Positions 9,085 through 16,760 are shown, numbered from the stretch's first letter. The stretch: DNA of 64,000 nucleotides from Stenotrophomonas maltophilia (GCF_006974125.1 NZ_CP037858.1:186001-250000); one strand, 5' to 3'. The notes: generated by a model not told the origin, from the letters alone. A program made the numbers and translations.

Positions 9085-9445
9085 CGAGATACGGCAGCCA
9101 CTGGGTTACGGCCTGAAGCTCCCCGGGGTGGAATCTGCCGATTAACGTGACGCATCACGGACGATGGCCTCGAGCCTCGGCGCCGAATCGGCGAAGGCTG
9201 TCCTGCCAGGCGGGCACGTAGTCACGGCGAGAACAACTGCAAGGCGCGCTCGCAAAGCCGGCCTGGCCCGTCACTTGGAAATCCTCATGATTCGCCGCCA
9301 TTCCTGCAGAGGTTGGCCGCCGGCGGCGGGCAGGCGAAAGGACGGCCAAAAGGACGGTTGACCGCCATTGGTCAGTGACAATCAGACTTGGCGTCAAGAT
9401 CGGACCTGGGCCATGGCAAGCGAAGCATGGATCGGGCGATGGTGA
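9085..9445. other. intergenic stretch left of the prophage
   Basis: I see no supported gene in these 361 bases. They contain one copy of a GTGACG-type palindrome at 9147-9158. The dif-like site begins right after them. Confidence 0.6.
9147..9158. repeat. GTGACG-centred palindrome, copy 1
   Basis: The sequence AACGTGACGCATCAC lies at 9144-9158. Near-identical copies occur at 18534-18545 and 36622-36633, always preceded by AAC in the same orientation. It may be a protein-binding site; here it is about 60 bases downstream of a small membrane-protein gene. Confidence 0.35.
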
Positions 9446-9473
9446 GCTGAACATAATATACATTATGCGAAAT
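9446..9473. other. attL: left attachment site, dif-like XerCD site
   Basis: The 20 bases AACATAATATACATTATGCG are identical to the core of the E. coli dif site (reverse complement). The layout is an 11-base XerD-type arm (9446-9456), the six-base centre TATACA (9457-9462) and an 11-base XerC-type arm (9463-9473). On the plus strand the core reads as codons for I-H-Y-A-K followed directly by TAG. This matches the usual C-terminus of the phage regulator at the right end, so the crossover rejoins that gene on excision. It could also be the chromosomal dif. Confidence 0.8.
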
Positions 9474-9582
9474 AGCGTATCCGCCGAATCTGGGCCTTCG
9501 TCGGGTCCTCTTGGCAATGGCTGCGGCTCTGGCTTGGCTCTTGCCTCCCTGTTGGAACCCCCGACAAGGATGAGCTCGCAGC

Positions 9583-9816
9583 ATGATCAAGATCGATCCG
9601 CACGAACGAATTGACCTGGCCGGCACCTGGGCCGGCTTCGGTTTCCAGGCTGGGCACATGTTCACTCCCGAAGGTCACCAGCTGGAGCCCTGCGACATGG
9701 CCTGGTGGTCCCTGATCTGCAATATCGCGCGGGAATGGCGGCTGATGATGGCTGAGGCGCGGCTCCCCGGGCCTCAGCTACATGAAAGGCCTCGGCCACG
9801 GCGAAATCCAGCGTGA
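9583..9816 (+). CDS. DUF3653-like filamentous-phage protein
   Basis: The product has 77 residues. The pattern WAGFGFQAGHMFTPEGHQLEP followed by MAWWSLICNIAREWRLMM resembles the small DUF3653 proteins found in Xanthomonas and Stenotrophomonas filamentous phages. Their role is not known. It is the first gene inside the left attachment site. An AAGGATG stretch precedes the ATG at 9583, though the spacing is long. Confidence 0.55.
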   Translation: MIKIDPHERIDLAGTWAGFGFQAGHMFTPEGHQLEPCDMAWWSLICNIAREWRLMMAEARLPGPQLHERPRPRRNPA

Positions 9817-9954
9817 TCTACCTAGCTGAAGCGCTCAGAATTCGCCGAGAACGACGGTTCGGCGTGCGTGATCCCGACCCCGACGCCGAGACGTCCAATG
9901 TGGTCTACATGAGTCGTGGGCCGAAACCGCATCAGCGCGTGTGAGGCGTTGTTC

Positions 9955-9973
9955 GTAGGGGCGTAGCCCCTAC
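9955..9973. terminator. hairpin after the DUF4145 gene
   Basis: GTAGGGGC and GCCCCTAC are perfect eight-base arms with a three-base loop, 12 bases past the stop of the minus-strand DUF4145 gene. There is no clear T run. It may end phage transcription; hairpins in this part of filamentous phages can also be packaging or replication signals. Confidence 0.45.
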
Positions 9974-9984
9974 CCCCGCTTCGG

Positions 9985-10689
9985 CTAAGCTTGCTGGTGA
10001 CGCGCCGCGCGCCGTTCGGCTGCCCCTTGAAGTCGCGCCTTTCGCGTGTAGTGGGACTCCAGCAGCTCGATGGTGAAGTCGAGCAGGTCGTCTGCGTCGG
10101 CTTGGGACAGCGTGCCTCTGTGAGCTCCGTCGTTCCCATCATCCTTGATGCAGGCGGACAGTTCGTGAAGCTCCGGCGAAATTCGGTTCTCATCGTAGAG
10201 CCACTGAAGAAGCAGGCCCAGAGATCGCTTTGTCCTGGCGTCTGGCTGTTTATCCCTGTTGGCATTGACAAGGTCAGTGGCAACGAAATCAACGCACAAT
10301 CGAAACATGGTGCCTGCGGCATTGATACAACCAACCGCAAGACATGTCGCGCCCTCTTGGAATGCGGCTTTCACCTGTTCGGGCAGGTGCTCTGGCGGCG
10401 AAATTCCGGCAGCGTCCTTGCAGCTTACATGCCCGTCAACCTTCATAACATGGTTGAGGCAAACTGGTACGCCGCCAGAAACTGCTTCGTCCTCATCCTC
10501 ACTATCTACTTCCGAGCTTTTGAGAACAAGGATGCTCATCAGGCTGCATTTTCGGCAGACGGCTGAAGCCTCATAGATCTTTTGCCAACGATAGGCGACG
10601 CCAACCTTGTGAATCGAGTGGACATCAAAAGTAATCTGATTCGCCCGGCAGCGCGGGCAGTTATAGACGGCCTCGACAGATCTCAACAT
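9985..10689 (-). CDS. DUF4145-domain protein, prophage cargo
   Basis: From the ATG at 10689, with GAGGGAAGC just before it, the product has 234 residues. An N-terminal zinc ribbon (CPRC and CRKC, about residues 10-50) precedes a helical DUF4145 domain, seen in AGTMFRLCVDFVATDL, GLLLQWLYDENRISPELHE and NDGAHRG. DUF4145 also occurs as an accessory domain of restriction enzymes and other defence genes, but its activity is unknown. It lies between zot and the attachment site, where filamentous phages often carry non-essential genes. A role in defence or superinfection exclusion is only an inference. Confidence 0.75.
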   Translation of the reverse strand: MLRSVEAVYNCPRCRANQITFDVHSIHKVGVAYRWQKIYEASAVCRKCSLMSILVLKSSEVDSEDEDEAVSGGVPVCLNHVMKVDGHVSCKDAAGISPPEHLPEQVKAAFQEGATCLAVGCINAAGTMFRLCVDFVATDLVNANRDKQPDARTKRSLGLLLQWLYDENRISPELHELSACIKDDGNDGAHRGTLSQADADDLLDFTIELLESHYTRKARLQGAAERRAARHQQA

Positions 10690-10895
10690 GCTTCCCTCAA
10701 GCTCCTTTGCAGGTCTGCAATTCTCTGTTTCGCTCGGAATTTTCATCGGAAGCGCGTTGGCGGACAACCTACAATCCGCCCTCTGGGGCGGCGAAAGCTG
10801 TTCCTCCAATGCATCCGGATCGAATCTCTATAGCCGTTACAGAGGCGTGGAGGCATGTTAACCGATGGGCTTCTCGACGTGGCAAGCCGCAACAC

Positions 10896-12191
10896 TCAGA
10901 AGCTGGCCGGATATGGCGGCGTCTCGGGGAACGTGCCCAGCGGGCGCTTGCCAACTGCAATCAAGGTGCTCCCGTTCGCCGCGGCGGCGGTCGGCTGTGT
11001 CTCGCTCGCGCTCGTCACAGGCGACCCCGCCGCAGCCCTTATGCGCTCGGTGGTCGAATCGGATTGTTCGCCGAACGGATCAACGGGCCAAGTGGTCGCG
11101 ATGATCTCGTGGCCTTTCGCCGACAGCAGTACGCCGAACTCCGTCCGTTTGACGGACCAGCCCAAGGCCCAAAGCTGTTCGGTGGTGAAACGGTCAAGCA
11201 CCTGGCCACCGCCCAACGCCCGGAACTCGACAATATCGCGGCGCCCATACCAGCCGGCGTGCCGCGCCCTGGCTTGAACTGCCATGTCCAGGATGTACTG
11301 CACGCCGGCTGGAATAACCTCTTTCTGCTTGGGTGCATCCGCCACCTTGGTCACCACAGTGGCCGGTTGCGATCCGGGTGCATGACCCATCGCCGGGATG
11401 GCCGCCTTCTGCGAAGCGACCGCCTCTTTCATCTTGTCCGCCGTGCCGGTCGAATCGCTGCCCAGGAGGAAGAACCGGCCGAGCACGTACACGCCGACGA
11501 TCAGCGCCAGACCCATCAGAATTGAAGGCGCGCGCAAGGTCTTCCACAGCCTGCGGGTGTTCCCCTTGTAGACCTCGTTGCTCTCGATGTCAGGTTGAAC
11601 GCCGTGGTACAGCTCCCAGATGGCCGGGTCATACTTCCGGGTCTCGGTGCCGACCGTCTCGTACTTGCCGGTGCCCGTGGCGGCGTAGAACCTCACCGAA
11701 TAGCGCTGATCCGAGCCGAGCGCATCGAGCTTGGTGTAGGTGTTCTTCTTCGCCATTCGGCGAATGATCAGCCGGTGCAGGTCTTTGCAGTCCTGCGAAA
11801 TGATGACCATGTCCAGGCTGATATGGCCGTGCTTGGCAAAGAAGTTGGCCGCCCGCTCCGGGAGGTTCGCCCGGTTGGTGGGCCAGTACTCGTGCGCCTC
11901 ATCGATCACCACCAGGGCGTGCTTCTCGATGTGCGGGAACGTGACCCTGCCGTCATTGTCAGTGTCGCAGACGCACCACTCCACGACCTCTTTGTCGCCC
12001 ATCACGTGGACCAGGCTGCGCACCTCTTCTTCTGGCATTTCCAGGTGCGCTGCGATCTTGTCGAGCTTGTCCCCTACCCCATTCAACCGCACGTACACGT
12101 GCCGCTTGGCGCGCAGCGCCGGCAGGATGTGATGCAGCACCGCTTCGTAGCTCTTGCCGCTCCGCGGCAGTCCTTCGTGACCGAAGATCAT
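10896..12191 (-). CDS. zot: Zot/pI filamentous-phage assembly ATPase
   Basis: The product has 431 residues. The N-terminal ATPase domain has a Walker A motif GLPRSGKS (residues 7-14) and a Walker B motif LVVIDEAHEYWP (DEAH at 97-100). One membrane helix follows at about residues 223-243 and then a periplasmic C-terminal part. In filamentous phages pI/Zot spans the inner membrane and drives extrusion of the particle. The gene starts four bases after the pVI-like gene ends, the standard inovirus order. It looks full length and intact. Confidence 0.93.
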   Translation of the reverse strand: MIFGHEGLPRSGKSYEAVLHHILPALRAKRHVYVRLNGVGDKLDKIAAHLEMPEEEVRSLVHVMGDKEVVEWCVCDTDNDGRVTFPHIEKHALVVIDEAHEYWPTNRANLPERAANFFAKHGHISLDMVIISQDCKDLHRLIIRRMAKKNTYTKLDALGSDQRYSVRFYAATGTGKYETVGTETRKYDPAIWELYHGVQPDIESNEVYKGNTRRLWKTLRAPSILMGLALIVGVYVLGRFFLLGSDSTGTADKMKEAVASQKAAIPAMGHAPGSQPATVVTKVADAPKQKEVIPAGVQYILDMAVQARARHAGWYGRRDIVEFRALGGGQVLDRFTTEQLWALGWSVKRTEFGVLLSAKGHEIIATTWPVDPFGEQSDSTTERIRAAAGSPVTSASETQPTAAAANGSTLIAVGKRPLGTFPETPPYPASF

Positions 12192-12195
12192 GTCG

Positions 12196-12594
12196 TTACG
12201 TCCACTGGAATAGGGTCAGGAACACGCGCACAAGGCGGAAGATCAGTGCCGCGGTGAGCAGCGCGATGGCCTCGCCAGCGCGAAGCTGGGCGACGATGAA
12301 GGCCGTCCACGGACCGGCCGCGGTGAGCATCGCGCAGAAGCTCATTTGAGACAGGAAGTCCGGCGCCGGGATCAGGTAGACCAATGCCTTGACGCAGGAC
12401 AGCACCAGCTCGATGAAGTCCGTCTGCAGGTCCGTCATGAAGTCGGTGAAATCGGCCCACAACGACGTGATCTGTTCCTTGGCCCGGGCTGTAATGGCGG
12501 TCAAGGGGCCAACGCCATCGGCGTAAGCCCAGGACGCCGACAGCACCAGTACGGCCGGTGCCGCGGCCAGCACGACCAGGTGTTTTCGCTTCAT
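12196..12594 (-). CDS. pVI-like minor coat protein (DUF2523 type)
   Basis: The product has 132 residues from the ATG at 12594. It has a signal peptide (about residues 1-25, ending SASWAYA) and two further hydrophobic stretches, about 60-77 and 105-128. The position directly before zot, the length and the topology match the DUF2523 proteins that cap the filamentous-phage particle. Its ATG overlaps the stop of the pIII remnant (ATGA). A longer frame is open upstream, but the pIII frame occupies it. Confidence 0.8.
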   Translation of the reverse strand: MKRKHLVVLAAAPAVLVLSASWAYADGVGPLTAITARAKEQITSLWADFTDFMTDLQTDFIELVLSCVKALVYLIPAPDFLSQMSFCAMLTAAGPWTAFIVAQLRAGEAIALLTAALIFRLVRVFLTLFQWT

Positions 12595-12866
12595 AGCAAT
12601 GCCCACCTCAATGCGACAACACCCATGCCTGCCAGGAACACGAAGCCGGCGTACTGGAACAGCTGCAACAGCGGCCCGCTGCACAAGCTGGCCAGGTCGA
12701 ACTTGCCGGCATACTGACCGCCGTCCCAGGTCGCCGTGGGGCACGATCCGCCACCCATGCAGGTGCCAAAGAAGCCCTTGACCTTGGACAGGATCGGGGC
12801 GCCCTCAATGCCGGCCTTGAACTCGGCGAGGACCTTGGCAACGGTCTTGCCCGACTTCTTGTACAG
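12591..12866 (-). pseudogene. C-terminal remnant of the pIII-like adsorption protein
   Basis: About 91 codons read from LYKKSGKTVAKVLAEFKAG through a Cys-containing segment (FFGTCMGGGSCPTATWDGG) to a C-terminal membrane anchor (LLQLFQYAGFVFLAGMGVVALRWALL). This is the usual end of a pIII-like attachment protein, located directly before the pVI gene. There is no credible start codon in frame. The upstream DNA continues into a glycine-rich stretch in another frame and then into an unrelated gene. The receptor-binding part is therefore lost. Confidence 0.65.
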
Positions 12867-13411
12867 CCGTCCAGTCGTTGGCCCTGCCCTGCTCCGCCAC
12901 CGTCGCCGCCCTCTTCGGCATCTCCCTTGCGAATGCGTGTGCCGTCCTTGCGGGTCCGTCCCTGGGCGATGACGTGGGTGGAGCGGCCAAGGCGCAGGGG
13001 CATCGGCGGCAGATCACCAGGCTCAATGCCGACGATGTAGATCCAGGTCGGTTTGTCGGCGCGGTGCCGCCACGCGCTTTGGAGAATCGGCAAGGTCCAG
13101 CCACCAAACTCATCGCGCTGGCCAGGTGCCGGCAGGCCAGCCGCTGCCCACAACGTTGAGCCGGCTGGATGCTCCAATGCCCCGCCCCACTTCTGCACTT
13201 GCGCGACGGCGAACATGGCCAGGTCGCGCTCACTTGGTGCCGGAGTGACGAAAGCACGAAGGCGGCCCCATGACCGGCACGGGGGATGGGCCACAACCTG
13301 CATGCCGCCGGCGAGGCTCAGCGCGTTTCGGTCGAAGTCGAACGCATCAACGCCGGGCATGGCCTTGTAGATCGAGTCACGGCGAACAAACAGGGCGGCA
13401 ACCAGGCTCAT
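12608..13411 (-). pseudogene. methyltransferase-like phage protein fused to the pIII linker
   Basis: The frame is open for 267 codons, but only the first 165 or so look real. They include VAHPPCRSWGRL, ALEHPAGSTLW and AWRHRADKPTWIYIVGIEPGDLP. The order HPPC, EHP and H-x4-K-x-T-W is the same as in phage proteins distantly related to cytosine C5 methyltransferases (HPPC, ENP, GHxxxKATCLWL). At about 12930 the sequence becomes EEGGDGGGAGQGQ, a linker typical of pIII, and then an arginine-rich out-of-frame tail. I infer a deletion joining the two genes. Its ATG overlaps the stop of the preceding small gene. Confidence 0.55.
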
Positions 13412-13686
13412 GGCATGGCCTCCTGCTGCGCGGCATAGCGCGCCGCGGCGCTCCGGTCACCGCGCTTGGTGGCGGCGATTTCGGCCTGATAAAGGGTTTC
13501 GTGCTCCGGGGTCCAGCCGGTTGCGGCCAGGTCGGCACGTGCCTTGGCGACGAAGGCGGCTTCACGCGACTGCTGCGAGGCGGTGAAATCACGCCAATCG
13601 AGCAGCCAAGACACCAGTTTTGCGCAGCCGATAGAGAAGGCTGCGATGGCCACCAGCAGGGCGAAGGCAAGGAGGGGCCCTGTCAT
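13408..13686 (-). CDS. small membrane protein, duplicated module copy 1
   Basis: The product has 92 residues. It has one N-terminal membrane helix (residues 3-30) containing the conserved AIAAFSIGCAK, then a charged helical tail (FTASQQSREA, AEIAATKRGDRSAAARYAAQQE). It is a clear paralogue of 14506-14739. It starts 41 bases from the divergent gene at 13728, and the second copy has the same arrangement and spacing. Function is unknown. Confidence 0.7.
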   Translation of the reverse strand: MTGPLLAFALLVAIAAFSIGCAKLVSWLLDWRDFTASQQSREAAFVAKARADLAATGWTPEHETLYQAEIAATKRGDRSAAARYAAQQEAMP

Positions 13687-13727
13687 GCCAGAATCTCCTT
13701 CTTTGAAAGGATGCTCAGGGGGCTTGC

Positions 13728-14414
13728 GTGGACGATGACGTTGAGAACGCGATTAGCCGGAAGGACGCGACAATTGCGGCAGTCGTATCCCTTTTGCTTG
13801 GGGCTTTCATCTCCGCCGTGGTGCTTATCGGGAGCGACATCCCTCTTAAGTGCTTCGAGGCTGGAAATCTTGCGGACTGGGTTGCTGCAATAGGTGCATG
13901 GGCGGTGGGCTTGGCGGCTCTTGCCTTCACCGTGACTACCCACAGCGATAAAGTTAGAAGCCAGCGAGAGAGAGAGGCTCGCGAACAAGCGGCAGTTAGG
14001 GCGCGGCTTACGGAGGTGCTTGCGGCGATCGATCGGGCGGATTTCTTGGGCGGGGTGTTTTCGAGGTTCTCTACACTTGCTCCTGAGGAGCAAACAGTCT
14101 CGAAATTCCAGCTCATGGCCCGAATCCTGATCAGTACGTCCAAGATGATCGGCTGGGCGCAAATTCCCCGAGGAGACCTGATGCCCCGCCAGGTGGAGAA
14201 GCTTGCGGAACTCGAGTTCGCCGTCGTGCGCCTTGGTGCATTCGTTGAACTGCTTCTCGAAGAGCATGGCACGCGCCCAACTGAGAGCAGTAATCGCACA
14301 TCCATTGCCAAGGACCCGCTGATCGCCGGGATGGGTAGCGCCATTCAGGCAATTGAGCTCTTGACTGCTGCCCTCCGCAAGGAAGTTTCCGAGCTTATTA
14401 GTCGGATGTGGTGA
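13728..14414 (+). CDS. two-helix membrane protein, duplicated module copy 1
   Basis: The product has 228 residues and a GTG start with AGGGGG just upstream. Two membrane helices lie at about residues 15-35 and 48-70 (LADWVAAIGAWAVGLAALAF), followed by a long cytoplasmic helical region with coiled-coil character. The gene at 14781-15392 has the same layout and shares ADWVAA-x-G-x-W-x-x-GL. Such proteins in filamentous prophages are possible superinfection-exclusion or defence factors, but this is an inference from location and topology only. Confidence 0.7.
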   Translation: MDDDVENAISRKDATIAAVVSLLLGAFISAVVLIGSDIPLKCFEAGNLADWVAAIGAWAVGLAALAFTVTTHSDKVRSQREREAREQAAVRARLTEVLAAIDRADFLGGVFSRFSTLAPEEQTVSKFQLMARILISTSKMIGWAQIPRGDLMPRQVEKLAELEFAVVRLGAFVELLLEEHGTRPTESSNRTSIAKDPLIAGMGSAIQAIELLTAALRKEVSELISRMW

Positions 14415-14505
14415 CACGTGTTTTCCCCCTTTTCGTCTCGCACTCAATTCCGTTGAGCGCAAGGCGAAGATGCCGACGGCAGGAGGTGCCCACGGGAAGG
14501 AGCTG

Positions 14506-14739
14506 TTACGGAACATGGATGCCTTCCTGTTGTTCGGCGAAGCGGGCTGCGGCCAGCAGATCGCCGCGCTTGGTGGCGGCAATCTCAGCCTTTGCGAGTG
14601 CAATGACCTCGGCTTCGCGGGACTGCTGCGAGGTGGTGTAATCACGCCGGTCGAGCAGCCACGAAGCGATCTTTGCGCAGCCTATGGAGAAGGCAGCAAT
14701 GGCTCCCAGCAGGGCAAGTGCGAACTCGGGTTCGGTCAT
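14506..14739 (-). CDS. small membrane protein, duplicated module copy 2
   Basis: The product has 77 residues. Paralogous to 13408-13686: ALLGAIAAFSIGCAKIASWLLDRRDY, then TTSQQSREAE and EIAATKRGDLLAAARFAEQQE. It lacks a segment of about 14 residues in the tail relative to copy 1. It is divergent from 14781, with the same 41-base gap seen in copy 1. Confidence 0.7.
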   Translation of the reverse strand: MTEPEFALALLGAIAAFSIGCAKIASWLLDRRDYTTSQQSREAEVIALAKAEIAATKRGDLLAAARFAEQQEGIHVP

Positions 14740-14780
14740 GACAGAATTTCCCTGAGTCGCGGGTAATCACAGGAACGGGA

Positions 14781-15392
14781 ATGGACATTTCGAAATGGAA
14801 GACCAAAGAGGCCGCGTTCGCAGGCGCAATCGGCGTATTCGCGGCCGGGGCTCTGTCGGCTTGGACGTTGATGGGCGCAGAGCCAGGAAGCAGGGCTGAC
14901 TGGGTCGCTGCCGTGGGAACTTGGGTGATCGGCCTTGGCGCTTGTACGCTCAGCTACCAAGCAGCGACTGCTCAGCTGAGGGAAAAGCACGCTGATCAAA
15001 GGAAACATCTGCGCCGCATTACTCTCGAAGCTCATAGCTTGAGAAGCTTTTCGAGCAATCTGGAGAAGCTGGACAAGAAGGGCAACGCGTCCCTCGCTCA
15101 GGCAAGGACTGCAGCTGGCGCGTTGAACTATAGGTGCGCCGCAGTAAAGCTCGAGCTGCTTCCGCTCAATGCTGATGTTGCGCTGGAACGTGCTGTTTTC
15201 AGTGTGGAGTACAACGCAATGGCCCTTCGCGCCTTGATTGAGAGCTTTCTCGAAAGAACCAAGGATGTCGCTGACTTCGATAGAGGCAGCTGCCAGGAAT
15301 ACAGGTGGATGTTGGAGACGAGCGGTTGGCTGTCTGAATCGGCCCAGAAGCTCGCAGATGAAGCAGACGCGTTTCGAGAGAAGTTGGAGTGA
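14781..15392 (+). CDS. two-helix membrane protein, duplicated module copy 2
   Basis: The product has 203 residues with AGGAACGGGA before the ATG. Two membrane helices lie at about residues 12-32 and 38-60 (RADWVAAVGTWVIGLGACTL), then a charged cytoplasmic helical domain. The topology and the second helix match copy 1. The cytoplasmic domains differ strongly, so the pair may have diverged in specificity. Function is unknown. Confidence 0.7.
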   Translation: MDISKWKTKEAAFAGAIGVFAAGALSAWTLMGAEPGSRADWVAAVGTWVIGLGACTLSYQAATAQLREKHADQRKHLRRITLEAHSLRSFSSNLEKLDKKGNASLAQARTAAGALNYRCAAVKLELLPLNADVALERAVFSVEYNAMALRALIESFLERTKDVADFDRGSCQEYRWMLETSGWLSESAQKLADEADAFREKLE

Positions 15393-15485
15393 AAGCGAAG
15401 CGATGATCATGCGCTAAACCCCTTCCCAGGCCCCCAAGGAGCCCACCAGCGGCCTTGGGGTGCCGATGGTGGGATGCTCAGCACC

Positions 15486-15541
15486 GTTGAACGCGAGGCA
15501 ATGTATAAAGGGGTTGAACAAGGGTGTCAACAGAGTTGAAC
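15486..15541. promoter_or_regulatory. operator repeats before the prophage regulator
   Basis: The heptamer GTTGAAC occurs at 15486-15492, 15513-15519 and 15535-15541, with a near-inverted copy (TGTCAAC) at 15525-15531. All lie within 60 bases before the start codon of the regulator at 15543. The pattern suggests repressor binding and autoregulation of lysogeny. Confidence 0.5.
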
Positions 15542-15542
15542 G

Positions 15543-16022
15543 ATGCAGACGGTTAAAGATCTCATAGACGCAGCTCGAAAGGCGCTGAACGTCAACAGTG
15601 ACGCGGAATTTGCGCGTCAACTGGGCGTGTCACGCGGAACGATTGCGAACTGGAAATCGGGCTATTCGCTTCCTGACACGGTGATGTGCGCAACTTTGGC
15701 CGGTCTTACTGGCCTCCCGTTGGCTCGAGTCCTGGGCATTGTCGGCGAGGCGCGTGCCGTCAGTCGGGAGGAAAAGGCGGTTTGGCGAAAGTTGGCCGCC
15801 ACCGCGATGGCCTTGTGCCTAGCTGTGGGGTTCGCCCTGCCCCACAAGGCTCAGGCGGCGGTGGCGGGCTTCGATGCCGCACCGTCTATACATGATGCGA
15901 AATGCTGTATCGATCCTGATCCGGTTCGTGGGCTTCGCTTGGCAATTGACGAAGCAGGTAAATCTGTTACCAAGCGCCAGGTAAAAGTGTTACTTGTTCG
16001 AACACGGCGCCTCGGATCGTGA
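15543..16022 (+). CDS. Xre-type inovirus regulator (DUF3693-like), 3' end altered by integration
   Basis: The N-terminal helix-turn-helix is clear: NSDAEFARQLGVSRGTIANWKSGYSLPD at about residues 18-45. A central EEKAVWRKLAATAMALCLAVG helix suggests membrane association, as in DUF3693 proteins of Xanthomonas and Vibrio filamentous phages. Those end in IHYAK. Here SIHDAK is encoded exactly at the right dif-like site (15887-15903), and the frame then runs 40 codons into flanking DNA. On excision the stop codon at the left site would be rejoined. It is probably the phage repressor. Confidence 0.75.
   Translation: MQTVKDLIDAARKALNVNSDAEFARQLGVSRGTIANWKSGYSLPDTVMCATLAGLTGLPLARVLGIVGEARAVSREEKAVWRKLAATAMALCLAVGFALPHKAQAAVAGFDAAPSIHDAKCCIDPDPVRGLRLAIDEAGKSVTKRQVKVLLVRTRRLGS
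15887..15903. other. attR: right attachment site, dif-like
   Basis: TATACATGATGCGAAAT differs from the left site by one base over 17 positions, and the six-base centre TATACA is identical. The opposite (XerD-side) arm does not match, as is common for phage-host hybrid sites of XerCD-dependent filamentous phages. The site overlaps the end of the regulator gene. Confidence 0.6.
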
Positions 16023-16125
16023 GCCTTTGCTCATCATCCCACGATCCTTTCCCGGCCTCGCATGCCGAGGCTTCCAACCAAGATGCAGCCATGCTGCCCG
16101 CGCTTGGGCGGGCTCTAGCTAAGGA

Positions 16126-16139
16126 TTCTTTCGAAAGAA
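16126..16139. repeat. 14-base perfect palindrome
   Basis: TTCTTTCGAAAGAA lies in a non-coding stretch just right of the prophage. It may be an operator; no partner is known. Confidence 0.25.
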
Positions 16140-16325
16140 CCTCAAATGCAGCCACCGCGCCCGCGCTTTCGCTCCTTAGTGTCAGATATCATGGCAAAGA
16201 CGCAAAGGCTCAACTTCGGATAATCCCTCAATGAACGACACTGATCGAGAGATCATGCTGGTTGCCATGGCAATCGTCGGATTTGCGGTCTCATTCGTCT
16301 GTTGGGCTGCCTGGCTAGAACGCTA

Positions 16326-16760
16326 TCACTCTTCGATCTCTATTCTCACAACGAAGTCCAGATACTGAGGAAGCCCATTTCTCAAGGGACACTTAAGCTC
16401 ATCGTACGCATAGTGGATTTGAACTTGCCGTCCGATGGCGTATGCAGAAATGGAATTTGGATCATCCGTCAAGATTGCTTCCGACCTTGAACTCCCATCA
16501 TTTAGGGTGAACTCGAATTCGTTTGGGTGATCGAGGCGCTCCTGCCCCGCAACGTACAGGCTCGCAATTACACCCGTGACGCACTCACCCTCAATGACTC
16601 CAGACTCGATATTGGACCACCACTCCTCGCTACCAAATAGACCCTTATTGCCCTTTAATCCAAGCAATGGCTTCGCGTCGTTCAACGTCAGGGATTGCGT
16701 ATCTCGAATCCTGGACTGATCTTTCTCAAGATCATTGCGCAAGCTGTAGACGACCTTCAT
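16326..16760 (-). CDS. hypothetical protein, third gene of an orphan operon
   Basis: The product has 144 residues, acidic and mainly beta-rich, with no signal peptide or membrane helix. It starts within the stop codon of the preceding small gene (ATGA overlap). The DNA here is clearly more AT-rich than the surroundings, a sign of horizontal transfer next to the prophage. No family recognised. Confidence 0.6.
   Translation of the reverse strand: MKVVYSLRNDLEKDQSRIRDTQSLTLNDAKPLLGLKGNKGLFGSEEWWSNIESGVIEGECVTGVIASLYVAGQERLDHPNEFEFTLNDGSSRSEAILTDDPNSISAYAIGRQVQIHYAYDELKCPLRNGLPQYLDFVVRIEIEE

Larger units (their letters stand above)
9446..15903. mobile_element. filamentous (inovirus) prophage, probably defective
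   Basis: About 6.4 kb lies between two dif-like sites, the size of Xanthomonas and Stenotrophomonas filamentous phages that integrate with host XerCD. Phage genes seen: a DUF3653-like protein, Zot (pI), a pVI-like protein, the C-terminal end of a pIII-like protein and an Xre-type regulator whose 3' end coincides with the right site. I find no RstA-type replication initiator, no single-stranded-DNA-binding protein and no major coat gene. The pIII gene is cut and fused to a methyltransferase-like gene. Cargo genes (DUF4145, a duplicated two-gene module) fill the rest. It is probably unable to form particles without a helper phage. Confidence 0.8.

Noticed and set aside
16231..16368. A possible 45-residue membrane peptide
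   Set aside because: It has a plausible hydrophobic helix but no ribosome-binding site, and it overlaps the end of a better-supported gene on the other strand.
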